A DNA stretch of 18,405 nt from Candidatus Latescibacterota bacterium (GCA_022827165.1 JAJDTN010000292.1:1-18405), one strand, 5' to 3'. Positions 1 to 7,674 are shown, counted from the stretch's first letter. The notes: a model not told the origin generated them from the letters alone. A program made the numbers and translations.

Positions 1-2834
1 GAGTCATTCGGGGAAAACGCCAGGGATCGTATGCCAGGGTACCCCAATGACCCTCCTTGAGCACTGCCCATCGAGGTAGTGGTGACGGCTTGCGTCTCCA
101 CATCCACGGTTTCCACCTGGCCATCAATCAACCCGACGGCCAGCATGGAGTTGTCGTGAGAAGGCGCCATGGCTGTCACGATGTTGCCAAACCCGGATAC
201 GGATTCCAGATGCTGAGGCATACGATGAATCATCACCTCCACCGACGCGGTGTTGTCGGAGAGGTCATCCTCCGACTCCGACGACTCAAAGGAGACGCTG
301 AACTCATGCAGTCCAGGCTCCAAGGTCTTGACGAGGACCGCGACGGAGAAGTACTGGCCCCCCACGGTGCCGCAATGCTGGACTCCTTCATCGACTTCCA
401 ATACACCGAAAGTACCACCGGCCTTCTCGCAAGAGCTGTACCCCCCACTCTCAACCACAGCCGGATTGGAAGTCCAGGTAAAGACGACATTGGAGACTTC
501 CGGCACATCGAATTCCAAGTATGCGGTCAATTGAAGGCGCTCCCCGACATAGGACACTTCCCCGGAGCCAGTCTGCTGCACGGAGCGGATCCCCCCCTCG
601 TCGGAGAACACTTCCACGGAGGATTGCAGGTGGGCGTACTGCAGGTCTACGTCGGTTGGGCGTAGTGGGCCCTCGCATCGCAGATCCGATGTCAGTGGAT
701 CTCCGGACACATCCGTGAAATAGCAGGTCATCATGGTGAGATTGTTGATCTCGCTGAGATTCAGAGCCTCGGCGATGAAGTCATCCAGGCGAGCGTTCAA
801 GTGCTCATTCAGCTCACCTCGATCTCCCGAAAACGCAGGGTCGGCCGGCAGGGAACCACTGCATCGGAACCTGCTCTCATGCGGGGTGACGTGAGGCTCA
901 CAATTCAAGCTCAAGTCGGGGCCTGCTGCCTGCAGAGCCCTCTCGATCTCATCTGCACGATCACTCATGAGTGAGGGGGGAAGGATGAAGGAGTACGGAG
1001 CCTCAAACGTCGAAGAGCCTCTGGCATCGAGATGCTCCACCAGGAATCGGTCGAAGTCTTCTTCCATCTGAGAGTCACTACGCCAGGCCGAAATCACCGT
1101 TTGATATCCAGGGGAGTCCTCGTCGCCAACCAAGTCCAGAAGCTCCATCAGTTGAGTCCGGCGCTCCTGGTGCATGAAGTGGAACCACAGATTGGAGTAG
1201 AGATAGAGGTTTGCTATGGTAAAGGAATGGCCTTCGTAGGAGACAAAATCGAAGACCTCGGATGGGCTCAAGCGGGGGGACCCATCGATCTGCCAGATCA
1301 ACGCGGCCGGATCGGAATGGAGGAACTCCGCCAGTCCTTCATCGAACCAGGGATCTCCAATCGTCAGTAACCCATACCGGTCGGCCAGGTAGTGGCCATA
1401 CTCATGGAGAAAGGTGTCTTCAAGCGTCGTATTCTGGTCCTTCTTGTCATAGGAAGCCATCACACCTTGGCTGTAGTAGCCTCCCGCGTGAATGCCACGA
1501 GTCTCGACCCCAGGGGCCAGGTATCGCTCAACCTCGTAGTAGTCCTGGTACGAACCATAGGCCCTGACCCGGAAGGTATCGAGATGGGTCTTCCCCTCAT
1601 CTGTTTGCGTCAGCCGGTGAAAGCGAGACTTGATCTCCCTGGCCCCTTGGGCGAAGCGCCTCACGGCGGCGATATCCAGAGGCGTGTGGATCACCAGATC
1701 ATCGTTGAGTTGGTAGGTACGTGGAAGAGCTCGTTCGTAGAGCTCTGCTTCCAGGATGTCTCGGCAGATGTTGTAAGGAGAGCATTCTACAAGATGTTCC
1801 AACCGGTCGGCGGCCAGCAGGAAAGCCCCATTCAGGCGCTCCTGCCACTGGACCACCTCGATCAACGCCGCAGTGGCGGCCTCCGCCGAGGCATCAAGCT
1901 TCGATAGCTCGACGATGGTGTTTACCACGACTTCCAGAAGCCGCAGTCTCCATCGAAAGGGATCGATCTCTTCCTCGAAGAAGTAGAAGGAGTCATGGAG
2001 ACTCGCCTGGAGAAGGGCTTCGAGGAATGCCGGATCTTGAGAGGCAGCCGAGATGAATTCAGGCATCCTGTCGCTGGAGTAACGGAACGCTGCGTATGTG
2101 CGGGAGACGACTCTATCGAATATGGATAGACTCTCTGAAGCGTACCAATTGGATATGGTTAGACTCTCGTCGAGATCGTCAGGGTTGAATTCGGATAGCG
2201 CCCGATTGATCGGAGCCAGATGGATCTCTTGCAGGCCAGCCGCATACCCGGTCTCGAAGTATTCGTAGAAGATTCCACTGGAGTCCAGAAGATGGTCGCT
2301 GGCTCCGAAAGCGTCCGAGGCATCGAGAAACGCCTGGACCGTCGCATCGTTGAACGGCCCTACGCCAGTCCCTGGAAACCATCTGTACAGCCCGTAGCCC
2401 GACCTTACAAAGAACCACAGATTGAGCATCCCCGAATCGTCGGTGCCGTCATACGAGAAAGCCAGCCTTTCGATCTCAGCAAACACCGACTGCATATTGG
2501 CATCGCTGAAAACGACCGGCCATGCTCTCCGATAGTCGGGATCGCGGGAAAGAAGCGACTGTTCGACGCAGTGATGCGAAGTGGAGCGCAAGTAGTCGAC
2601 CAGGGCGTCTGCCTGAAGGGATGGGATGTCCATCGAGGGACAGACCTCCAGGCTCTTGGCAGCACTGCGGCGATCCGGCCACGGTCCGTCCAGAGGCTGA
2701 ATCGCCCGATGCACAGGCGGGATTCGGCTATAATGGACAGGGGAAGCCTGTTCCCCAGACGCCGCTGCGGAAAGCGCGGGGAGCAAGGGAACCTGCAACA
2801 AGGCAATCAGCAGGGGGATCGACAGACTGCGCAT
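1..2834 (-). CDS. Secreted M9-family (microbial collagenase-like) zinc metalloprotease with C-terminal propeller start, 3' end missing
   Basis: The frame is open without a stop from an ATG at 2834 to the window edge (944 codons seen). Residues 1 to about 23 form a signal peptide ending near LSAAA. Residues about 60-260 resemble the M9 N-terminal activator domain (the YDGTDDSG..NLWFFVRSGY region, and a Cys pair in CSPYNIC further on). The gluzincin motif HEYGH is at 477-481, and WFDEGLAEF at 496-504 supplies the likely third zinc ligand E499, the arrangement found in Vibrio and Clostridium collagenases. After the catalytic domain come a CARDB-like beta domain (about 735-865) and then, from about 870, a repeat-like stretch (MAPSHDNSMLAVG, IRSLAFSPNDS) that looks like the first blade of a WD40-type propeller. 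The family cleaves collagen or related proteins outside the cell; the substrate here is unknown. GC is visibly lower than in the neighbours (53-60% in two lines counted), and codons such as ATA, CTA and AGA are frequent. AAGGGG lies 8 bases before the ATG. Confidence 0.88.
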   Translation of the reverse strand, partial: MRSLSIPLLIALLQVPLLPALSAAASGEQASPVHYSRIPPVHRAIQPLDGPWPDRRSAAKSLEVCPSMDIPSLQADALVDYLRSTSHHCVEQSLLSRDPDYRRAWPVVFSDANMQSVFAEIERLAFSYDGTDDSGMLNLWFFVRSGYGLYRWFPGTGVGPFNDATVQAFLDASDAFGASDHLLDSSGIFYEYFETGYAAGLQEIHLAPINRALSEFNPDDLDESLTISNWYASESLSIFDRVVSRTYAAFRYSSDRMPEFISAASQDPAFLEALLQASLHDSFYFFEEEIDPFRWRLRLLEVVVNTIVELSKLDASAEAATAALIEVVQWQERLNGAFLLAADRLEHLVECSPYNICRDILEAELYERALPRTYQLNDDLVIHTPLDIAAVRRFAQGAREIKSRFHRLTQTDEGKTHLDTFRVRAYGSYQDYYEVERYLAPGVETRGIHAGGYYSQGVMASYDKKDQNTTLEDTFLHEYGHYLADRYGLLTIGDPWFDEGLAEFLHSDPAALIWQIDGSPRLSPSEVFDFVSYEGHSFTIANLYLYSNLWFHFMHQERRTQLMELLDLVGDEDSPGYQTVISAWRSDSQMEEDFDRFLVEHLDARGSSTFEAPYSFILPPSLMSDRADEIERALQAAGPDLSLNCEPHVTPHESRFRCSGSLPADPAFSGDRGELNEHLNARLDDFIAEALNLSEINNLTMMTCYFTDVSGDPLTSDLRCEGPLRPTDVDLQYAHLQSSVEVFSDEGGIRSVQQTGSGEVSYVGERLQLTAYLEFDVPEVSNVVFTWTSNPAVVESGGYSSCEKAGGTFGVLEVDEGVQHCGTVGGQYFSVAVLVKTLEPGLHEFSVSFESSESEDDLSDNTASVEVMIHRMPQHLESVSGFGNIVTAMAPSHDNSMLAVGLIDGQVETVDVETQAVTTTSMGSAQGGSLGYPGIRSLAFSPND
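2118..2168 (-). repeat. Imperfect 18-base direct repeat inside the collagenase gene
   Basis: Two 18-base copies (2118-2135 and 2151-2168) match at 16 of 18 positions and are 33 bases apart, which keeps frame. They encode ESLTI and ESLSI. This is probably a local duplication in the helical region between the activator and catalytic parts. Confidence 0.5.
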
Positions 2835-2895
2835 GGGCGAGCCCCTTTGGAGGACCGACCTATGGGGCAAGGGGGTAACAGGCGGGAACACAGGT

Positions 2896-2982
2896 TGGTG
2901 CCGAAGGTGGGACTCGAACCCACACGGGGTTGCCCCCACTGGATTTTGAATCCAGCGCGTCTACCAGTTCCGCCACTTCGGC
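2896..2982 (-). tRNA. tRNA-Leu (anticodon CAA), CCA end encoded
   Basis: Read on the minus strand, the acceptor stem GCCGAAG pairs with CTTCGGC, followed by discriminator A and an encoded CCA (2898-2896). The D loop holds GGTAGACGC. The anticodon stem CTGGA/TCCAG closes a 7-base loop TTCAAAA with anticodon CAA at 2948-2946. The T arm is GTGGGTTCGAGTCCCAC, and a variable arm of class II size is present, as expected for leucine. It begins 10 bases after the stop codon of the gene at 2993-3568 in the same direction, so it may be processed from that transcript. Its 3' end faces the lower-GC collagenase gene. Confidence 0.97.
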
Positions 2983-2992
2983 CAATCGACCG

Positions 2993-3568
2993 TTACCAGC
3001 GCCACTCCTCGCCCCGGTCGGCCTTGCACGGCCCCAGGATCTCGGCGTAGACCACCGCCTGGCGCGCACGGTCGGGCGTCAGCCTCCACGGACTCCGCCC
3101 CCGGGGCCGGGCTTCACCCGGTGCTCCCGCCGACCCCAGCTGGCGCATCCGCGCCGCCATGCGCTGGCGGGACTGCTGGATCTCCTGGGCCCGCTCGCGG
3201 GCGCGCTCCTCCTCGTCCCGGGCGCGCTGCTCCGCCTCCTGGGCCTGACGCTCCAACTGCTCCAGCAGCGACTGGCCGTCGGCCGGCGCCGCCGACTCCA
3301 GCACGACCACCTCGCCTTCGTCCGGCTCGGCCCGGGCCGTGGGGGGAGGAGTGGGTCGGGGCTCGAAGGGATCCCCTCCGGGAAAGGGCCACCCGCCCCA
3401 CTCCTCCTCTTCCTCCTTCTCCTGCTCTGCCTGGGGGACCGGCGCCCCGTCCTCCGTCTGCTGCTGGCGGCGCTGGGCCTCCTCCATCTGCCGGCGCCGC
3501 TTGCGCCGCTCCAGCAGCGCCGAGATGACGCTGAACAGCAGGAACAGGATGAGTAGCAGTTGCTCCAC
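2993..3568 (-). CDS. Small membrane-anchored, charged coiled-coil protein in the FloA operon
   Basis: The protein has 191 residues from a GTG start 12 bases after the floA stop codon. Residues 1-19 form one hydrophobic segment (EQLLLILFLLFSVISALL), followed by a basic patch ERRKRRR that predicts a cytoplasmic C-terminal side. Next come an acidic stretch (EKEEEEE), a proline-rich linker around 60-80, and a long Glu/Arg/Gln-rich helix (about 95-145) likely to form a coiled coil. The C-terminal part RQAVVYAEILGP looks more conserved than the rest. I do not recognise a named family. Position and orientation suggest a partner or accessory of the NfeD/FloA membrane system, possibly acting as a scaffold. 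The function is inference; that it is a real gene is well supported by spacing and codon use. Confidence 0.75.
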   Translation of the reverse strand: MEQLLLILFLLFSVISALLERRKRRRQMEEAQRRQQQTEDGAPVPQAEQEKEEEEEWGGWPFPGGDPFEPRPTPPPTARAEPDEGEVVVLESAAPADGQSLLEQLERQAQEAEQRARDEEERARERAQEIQQSRQRMAARMRQLGSAGAPGEARPRGRSPWRLTPDRARQAVVYAEILGPCKADRGEEWRW

Positions 3569-3580
3569 GGCTCGTCCGCC

Positions 3581-4576
3581 TCAGCTCCGGTCCTCGCCGC
3601 CGGACTCGCCCTCGCCGGTCTCGGAGATCGACGTCCGCATTTCCGTATCCGACTGGATGTTCCGCATCCGGTAATAGTCCATGATCCCGAGGTTGCCCGT
3701 GCGGAACGCCTCGGCGATGGCCCGCGGCACCTCTGCCTCCGCCTCCTTCACGCGCGCCGACATCTCCTCCACCAGCGCCCTCATCTCCTGCTCTCGGGCC
3801 TGGGCCATGGCGCGGCGCTCCTCGGCCTTGGCCTGCGCGATCTTGAGATCGGCCTCGGCCTGCTCGGTCTGCAGCTTGGCGCCGATGTTGTCGCCCACGT
3901 CGACGTCGGCGATGTCGATGGACAGGATCTCGAAGGCCGTCCCCGAGTCGAGCCCCTTGCCCAGCACCGTCTTGGAGATCGAGTCGGGGTTCTCCAGCAC
4001 CTGCTTGTGCGTGTCCGCCGAGCCGACGGTGGTCACCACGCCCTCACCGACGCGGGCGATGATCGTCTCCTCGCCGGCGCCGCCCACCAGGCGGTCGATG
4101 TTGGCGCGAACCGTGACCCGCGCCGTGGCCTTCACCTGGATGCCGTCCTTGGCCACGGCGGCGATGAGTGGCGTGTTGATGACCTTCGGATTGACGCTGA
4201 CCTTCACCGCCTCGAGGACGTCGCGCCCCGCCAGGTCGATAGCCGCCGCACGCTCGAAGGTCAGCTCGATGTTGGCCTTGTCCGCCGAGATCAGGGCCAG
4301 GATGACGGCGTCGACGTTGCCGCCGGCGAGGTAGTGGGCTTCCATCCGTTCCAGCGCCACCTCCAGGCCCGCCTTCTCGGCGCTGATCTTGGGGCGCACG
4401 ATGGCGCCGGGCGGCACCTTGCGCAGCCGCATGCCCACCAGGTCGCGGAAGATCCCCACCTTGACCCCCGCGAAGTACGCCGTGATCCAGAGCCCGACTG
4501 GCACGAAATAGGTGAACAGGCTCAGGAAGATGATGATCGCGAAGAGAATCGCGATGTAGAGCAGAGCCTCTGGCAT
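3581..4576 (-). CDS. floA: Flotillin-like protein FloA (YqfA/UPF0365 family)
   Basis: The protein has 331 residues, the usual family length. An N-terminal membrane hairpin (about residues 4-38, ending in YFAGVKVG) is followed by family-typical stretches: [15 protein letters not shown], an SPFH-like domain with [17 protein letters not shown] and [11 protein letters not shown], and the Ala/Glu-rich coiled coil (about 225-295, [20 protein letters not shown]). Flotillin-like proteins form membrane-associated assemblies that organise functional microdomains. FloA commonly pairs with NfeD proteins, which here lie directly upstream in the same direction (21-base gap). An AAAGGAG ribosome site precedes the ATG by 7 bases. 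The C terminus after [16 protein letters not shown] is a short acidic tail. Confidence 0.95.
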   Translation of the reverse strand: MPEALLYIAILFAIIIFLSLFTYFVPVGLWITAYFAGVKVGIFRDLVGMRLRKVPPGAIVRPKISAEKAGLEVALERMEAHYLAGGNVDAVILALISADKANIELTFERAAAIDLAGRDVLEAVKVSVNPKVINTPLIAAVAKDGIQVKATARVTVRANIDRLVGGAGEETIIARVGEGVVTTVGSADTHKQVLENPDSISKTVLGKGLDSGTAFEILSIDIADVDVGDNIGAKLQTEQAEADLKIAQAKAEERRAMAQAREQEMRALVEEMSARVKEAEAEVPRAIAEAFRTGNLGIMDYYRMRNIQSDTEMRTSISETGEGESGGEDRS

Positions 4577-4597
4577 TGGGATCTCCTTTGGTTTCCG

Positions 4598-5104
4598 CTA
4601 CTGTGCGCGTTCGTGGACGACGACGCGGTTGCCGTGCACCTCCAGCACCGCCACGGCGGCGCCTTCGGCGATGAAGGCGCCGTCGGTCACCACGTCCACA
4701 ATCTGGTTGCCGAAGCGGGCCCGGCCCGCGGGCCGCAGCGCCGTGAGGGCGACGCCATCCTGTCCGACCAGCCCCTCCTGCTCGCCCGTGGCCGAGTCGT
4801 ACCCCGAGGCGCGGTCGGTGCGGTCCTCGCGCACCATCCGCTGCCAGGCCCGGTTGCGGATGAGCAGCCACACCAGTGCGCCGGTGCCGCTGAAGCCGAG
4901 GACGCCGATCACCGCGGCCGCCTCGGGCCCGAGCCGGTTGTAGGCGAAGAGGACGCCGAGGCAGACGGTGCCGAAGCCGAGGATCCCGAAGATGTTGAAC
5001 CCCGGGACGACGAAGATCTCGAGCAGAACCAGCACGAGGCCGAGGACGAGCAGGCCCACGCTGTAGATCCAGGGAAGCGCCTCGGCGCTGAGCAGTTCTT
5101 CCAC
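4598..5104 (-). CDS. Short NfeD-family membrane protein (NfeD1b type, no protease domain)
   Basis: The gene encodes 168 residues from a GTG start at 5104, chosen because GGAGG lies 4 bases upstream and the upstream gene ends only 11 bases away. The same frame stays open further upstream, but that part is the antisense-like shadow of nfeD1. Two or three membrane segments (about 9-32, 35-55, 60-80) include the NfeD signature LVLLEIFVVPGFNIFGILG. The C-terminal OB-fold-like domain holds LVGQDGVALTALRPAGRARF and ends with GNRVVVHE. Short NfeD proteins are thought to work with flotillin-like proteins at the membrane. The operon order nfeD1, nfeD, floA agrees with this. It shares its domain plan, including LRPxGxxxF, with the C-terminal half of its upstream neighbour, so the pair may have arisen by duplication. 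Confidence 0.9.
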   Translation of the reverse strand: MEELLSAEALPWIYSVGLLVLGLVLVLLEIFVVPGFNIFGILGFGTVCLGVLFAYNRLGPEAAAVIGVLGFSGTGALVWLLIRNRAWQRMVREDRTDRASGYDSATGEQEGLVGQDGVALTALRPAGRARFGNQIVDVVTDGAFIAEGAAVAVLEVHGNRVVVHERAQ

Positions 5105-5115
5105 GGCTCCTCCGG

Positions 5116-6534
5116 CTAGATGGCCTGCACCACGACGCGGCTGCCGCGGGCCTGGACGATGCGTACCGTCGTCTGCTCCTCGATGTACTCTCCCTCGGCG
5201 ATGATGTCCAGGCGCTTGCCGGCGAACTGGCCCACGCCCACGGGCCGCAACTCTGTGAGGGTGACGCCCTCCATGCCGACCAGTTCGTGGTCCTGGTCGG
5301 TCGACGCCGACACGTATCCGTCCGAGGCCGAGGTCCGGCCCGCCAGGATCAGGTGCCGGAAAGCGGGCACCTTGGGCAGGGACCGCAGCAGGACCAGGGC
5401 GGCGACGATACCGATGATCATCGACAGGGCGAACTGGCCGACGACGCCGCTGATCTGCTCGATGCTCCAGAACTCGAAGGCGGGCAGCCGGGTCAGCAGC
5501 ACACTGGCCAGCATGCACAGGAACCCGGCCACGCCGGCCAGGCCGAAGCCGGGGATGAAGGCGATCTCGGCGAAGATCAGTCCGAGGCCGACGAAGAACA
5601 GGAGCAGCTCTTGCCAGTCGGCGAGGTGGACGATGAGGTGGCTGCCGAAGAACAGGGCCAGGGCCAGCAGCGCCATCGAGCCGCCCAGGCCCCAACCGGG
5701 GGTGCGCACCTCGGCGATGAGGCCGAAGAGGGCCACCGAGAGCAGAATGGAGGTGACGATGGGATGGGTGAGGAGGCGCACCACGCGCTCCGCGAGGTTG
5801 ATCTTCACGTCCACGATCTCGGCATCGGCCAGGTCGTAGATCGCCAGCAGCTCGGGCAGGGACTGGGCGGTCTCGTCGGCGAGGCCGTACTGCAGGGCCT
5901 GGTTGGTGGTCAGCGTAGCCGGCCGGCCCACCTCGTCGCTGAAGCCGGGGATGTAGATGCGTTCGTCGACCATGGCCTCGGCGATCTCCGGGTCGCGCCC
6001 GGTGCGCTCGGCCGTGGCCCGCATCTCGGCGCTCATGACCGAGACGTACTTGTCGCCGGCCTTCTCGCCGGTGCCGGAGACCGGCGTCGTGGCGCCGATT
6101 GTGCCGCCCTTGACCATGACGATCTTGTCGCAGGCGAGGGAGATCAGGGCGCCAGCGGAGATCGCCCGCTTGTCGATGAAGGCGATGGTCAGGGACTCGG
6201 CGTCGATGATGGCGTCGCGGATCACCGAAGCGGCGTCGACGCGGCCGCCGAAAGTGTCGATCTCGAAGACCAGGGCGTCGACACCGGCCTCGTCGGCGTC
6301 CTCGACGACGCGCTCCACGTAGGCGGTGATCCCGGGGTCGATCATGCCGCCCTCGGTGTCCACCGTGCGCAGCCGCAGCAGGTGGATCAGCGGCTGGCGG
6401 ACCTCCTCGGGGGCCGCTCCCGCCTCGCCGGCAGGGGCCTCCTCGCCACCGAGAGGAAGAGCCGCGAGGGCGAGGAGCGCCGCCGGCGGCAGCAGGCGCG
6501 TCCATCGTGGCTTGAGGAGGGGAGTAGGGGGCAT
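5116..6534 (-). CDS. Long NfeD (NfeD1a/STOPP-type): membrane-bound ClpP-class serine protease
   Basis: The protein has 472 residues. An N-terminal hydrophobic segment (about 13-28) acts as signal or anchor. A ClpP-like protease domain (about 50-245) contains FEIDTFGGRVD (90-100), the nucleophile Ser126 in RAISAGAL, and GGTIGATTPV followed by lysines K158 and K162, one of which should be the catalytic Lys of the Ser-Lys dyad known from PH1510-type proteases. Four or more membrane segments follow (about 255-385), with the NfeD motif FAEIAFIPGFGLAGV, and then an OB-fold-like end with LVGMEGVTLTELRPVG. The family member PH1510 cleaves a stomatin-like partner, and floA two genes downstream is the likely SPFH partner. 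First gene of the operon, behind a strong promoter at 6563-6592. Confidence 0.93.
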   Translation of the reverse strand: MPPTPLLKPRWTRLLPPAALLALAALPLGGEEAPAGEAGAAPEEVRQPLIHLLRLRTVDTEGGMIDPGITAYVERVVEDADEAGVDALVFEIDTFGGRVDAASVIRDAIIDAESLTIAFIDKRAISAGALISLACDKIVMVKGGTIGATTPVSGTGEKAGDKYVSVMSAEMRATAERTGRDPEIAEAMVDERIYIPGFSDEVGRPATLTTNQALQYGLADETAQSLPELLAIYDLADAEIVDVKINLAERVVRLLTHPIVTSILLSVALFGLIAEVRTPGWGLGGSMALLALALFFGSHLIVHLADWQELLLFFVGLGLIFAEIAFIPGFGLAGVAGFLCMLASVLLTRLPAFEFWSIEQISGVVGQFALSMIIGIVAALVLLRSLPKVPAFRHLILAGRTSASDGYVSASTDQDHELVGMEGVTLTELRPVGVGQFAGKRLDIIAEGEYIEEQTTVRIVQARGSRVVVQAI

Positions 6535-6562
6535 TCTTCTAGACCGGGGGTGAGAGCGCTAG

Positions 6563-6592
6563 ATCTTACCCCAGGGGCTCCGTCCTTGTCAA
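6563..6592 (-). promoter_or_regulatory. Sigma70-type promoter of the nfeD-floA operon
   Basis: On the minus strand TTGACA (6592-6587) is followed, after 18 bases, by TAAGAT (6568-6563). Transcription would begin near 6555, leaving a leader of about 20 bases before the ATG at 6534. The -35 box is a perfect consensus match. Confidence 0.65.
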
Positions 6593-6615
6593 TCGACCCG
6601 GGGCCCCTCTACCCT
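6586..6615 (+). promoter_or_regulatory. Possible divergent promoter for the MocA-type oxidoreductase
   Basis: On the plus strand TTGTCA (6586-6591), 18 bases, then TACCCT (6610-6615) precedes the ATG at 6634. The -35 box overlaps that of the opposite promoter because TTGTCAA reads TTGACAA on the other strand. The -10 box is weak and the leader would be very short. Confidence 0.3.
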
Positions 6616-6633
6616 TGGCGCCGGAGGAATGCG

Positions 6634-7674
6634 ATGAAGATCCACGCGGCCCCGGTGCGCTGGGGCATCATCGGCTGCGGCGACGTCACCGAGGTGAAGT
6701 CGGGCCCCGGCCTGCAGAAGGCCCGCGACTCGGAGCTGGCCGCCGTGATGCGGCGCGACCGCGACAAGGCCCGGGACTACGCCCGGCGCCACGGGGTGCC
6801 GCGCTGGTACGACGACGCCGGGGCCCTGATCGAGGACGAGGGCGTCGACGCCGTATACGTGGCCACGCCGCCTGACTCCCACCCGGAGTACACGCTGCGA
6901 GCCGCCGCCGCCGGCAAGCCCGTCTACGTGGAAAAGCCGATGGCGCGCACCGCCCCCGAGTGCGAGGAGATGGTGGAGGCCTGCCGCCGCGCCGGGGTAC
7001 CGCTCTTCGTCGCCTACTACCGCCGCCGCCTGCCCGTGCACATGAAGGTGGCCGAGTTGCTCGACGAGGGCGCCGTGGGCGATGTCCGCACCGTCAGCAT
7101 CCGGCTGTTCAAACCCGCGGCAGGGGCCCCGAGCCGGCGCGGCCGGCCTTGGCGTGTCGATCCGGCCATCGCCGGCGAGGGCGGCCACTTCCACGACCTC
7201 GGCTGCCACCAACTCGACCTCCTCGACTTCCTGCTGGGTCCGATCCGTGAGGCGGAGGGAGTGGCCCTGTGCCAGGGCGGCCTCTACCCCTGCCGCGACA
7301 CGGTGACCGCCTGCTGGCGGCACGAGTCGGGCGCCGCCGGCAGCGGCGCCTGGTGCTTCGTCGCCGACGCGTCGAGCCGCGTCGAGGAGATCGAGATCAC
7401 CGGCGGCGACGGCCGCCTGCGCTTCGCCGCCTTCGACCTGGAGCGGCCGGTGCGCCTGGAGCGCGGTTCCGAGGTGGAGGAGTTCGCCGTGGCCGCTCCC
7501 GCCCACGTGCAGCAGCCCCTCATCCAGAGCGTCGTCGACGACCTGCTCGGCCGGGGTGCCTGCCCCAGCACCGGGGACAGCGCCCTGCGCACGGCCCGTG
7601 TGATGGACCGCATCCTGGGGCTGGAACAGGGCAGGGGCCGGAGGCTCAGCCCCCGGCGACGGCTTCCCGCTTGA
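6634..7674 (+). CDS. Gfo/Idh/MocA-family NAD(P)-dependent oxidoreductase
   Basis: The protein has 346 residues. The start is the ATG with GGAGG 6 bases upstream; an earlier ATG five bases before it meets a stop after two codons. A Rossmann domain opens with GIIGCGDVTEV (11-21). The family motif EKPMA is at 100-104 (Lys101 probable catalytic lysine), and the second domain carries GGHFHDLGCHQLD (183-195), giving the D-x3-H pair D188/H192. Enzymes of this family oxidise or reduce sugars, inositols and related polyols; the substrate cannot be read from the sequence. It has no same-strand partner, lies divergent to the nfeD operon, and overlaps the response-regulator gene by 29 bases tail-to-tail. 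The C terminus after residue 330 is Arg-rich and outside the family core. Confidence 0.9.
   Translation: MKIHAAPVRWGIIGCGDVTEVKSGPGLQKARDSELAAVMRRDRDKARDYARRHGVPRWYDDAGALIEDEGVDAVYVATPPDSHPEYTLRAAAAGKPVYVEKPMARTAPECEEMVEACRRAGVPLFVAYYRRRLPVHMKVAELLDEGAVGDVRTVSIRLFKPAAGAPSRRGRPWRVDPAIAGEGGHFHDLGCHQLDLLDFLLGPIREAEGVALCQGGLYPCRDTVTACWRHESGAAGSGAWCFVADASSRVEEIEITGGDGRLRFAAFDLERPVRLERGSEVEEFAVAAPAHVQQPLIQSVVDDLLGRGACPSTGDSALRTARVMDRILGLEQGRGRRLSPRRRLPA

Noticed and set aside
2729..2734. Perfect TATAAT on the plus strand
   Set aside because: It lies inside and antisense to the collagenase signal region, has no -35 box at the right distance, and has no plus-strand gene after it.
2896..2982. tRNA plus floA operon as a sign of a phage or integrative element to the right
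   Set aside because: The genes to the right of the tRNA are core-like with normal composition, and no integrase or att duplicate is visible there; only the left side shows a composition change.
3560..5119. 519-codon plus-strand open frame
   Set aside because: Opposite strand of floA and short nfeD, both clearly recognisable; the translation is rich in His, Asp and Leu without any known motif.
5105..6505. Upstream extension of the short nfeD frame on the minus strand
   Set aside because: The extension is an out-of-frame Arg/Gly/Pro-rich reading of nfeD1; the GTG at 5104 with GGAGG is the sensible start.
5287..6633. Long plus-strand open frame leading into the oxidoreductase gene
   Set aside because: It is antisense to nfeD1, has a biased composition (Gly, Asp, Glu, Gln, His) typical of reverse frames in GC-rich DNA, and the oxidoreductase has its own ATG and ribosome site at 6634.
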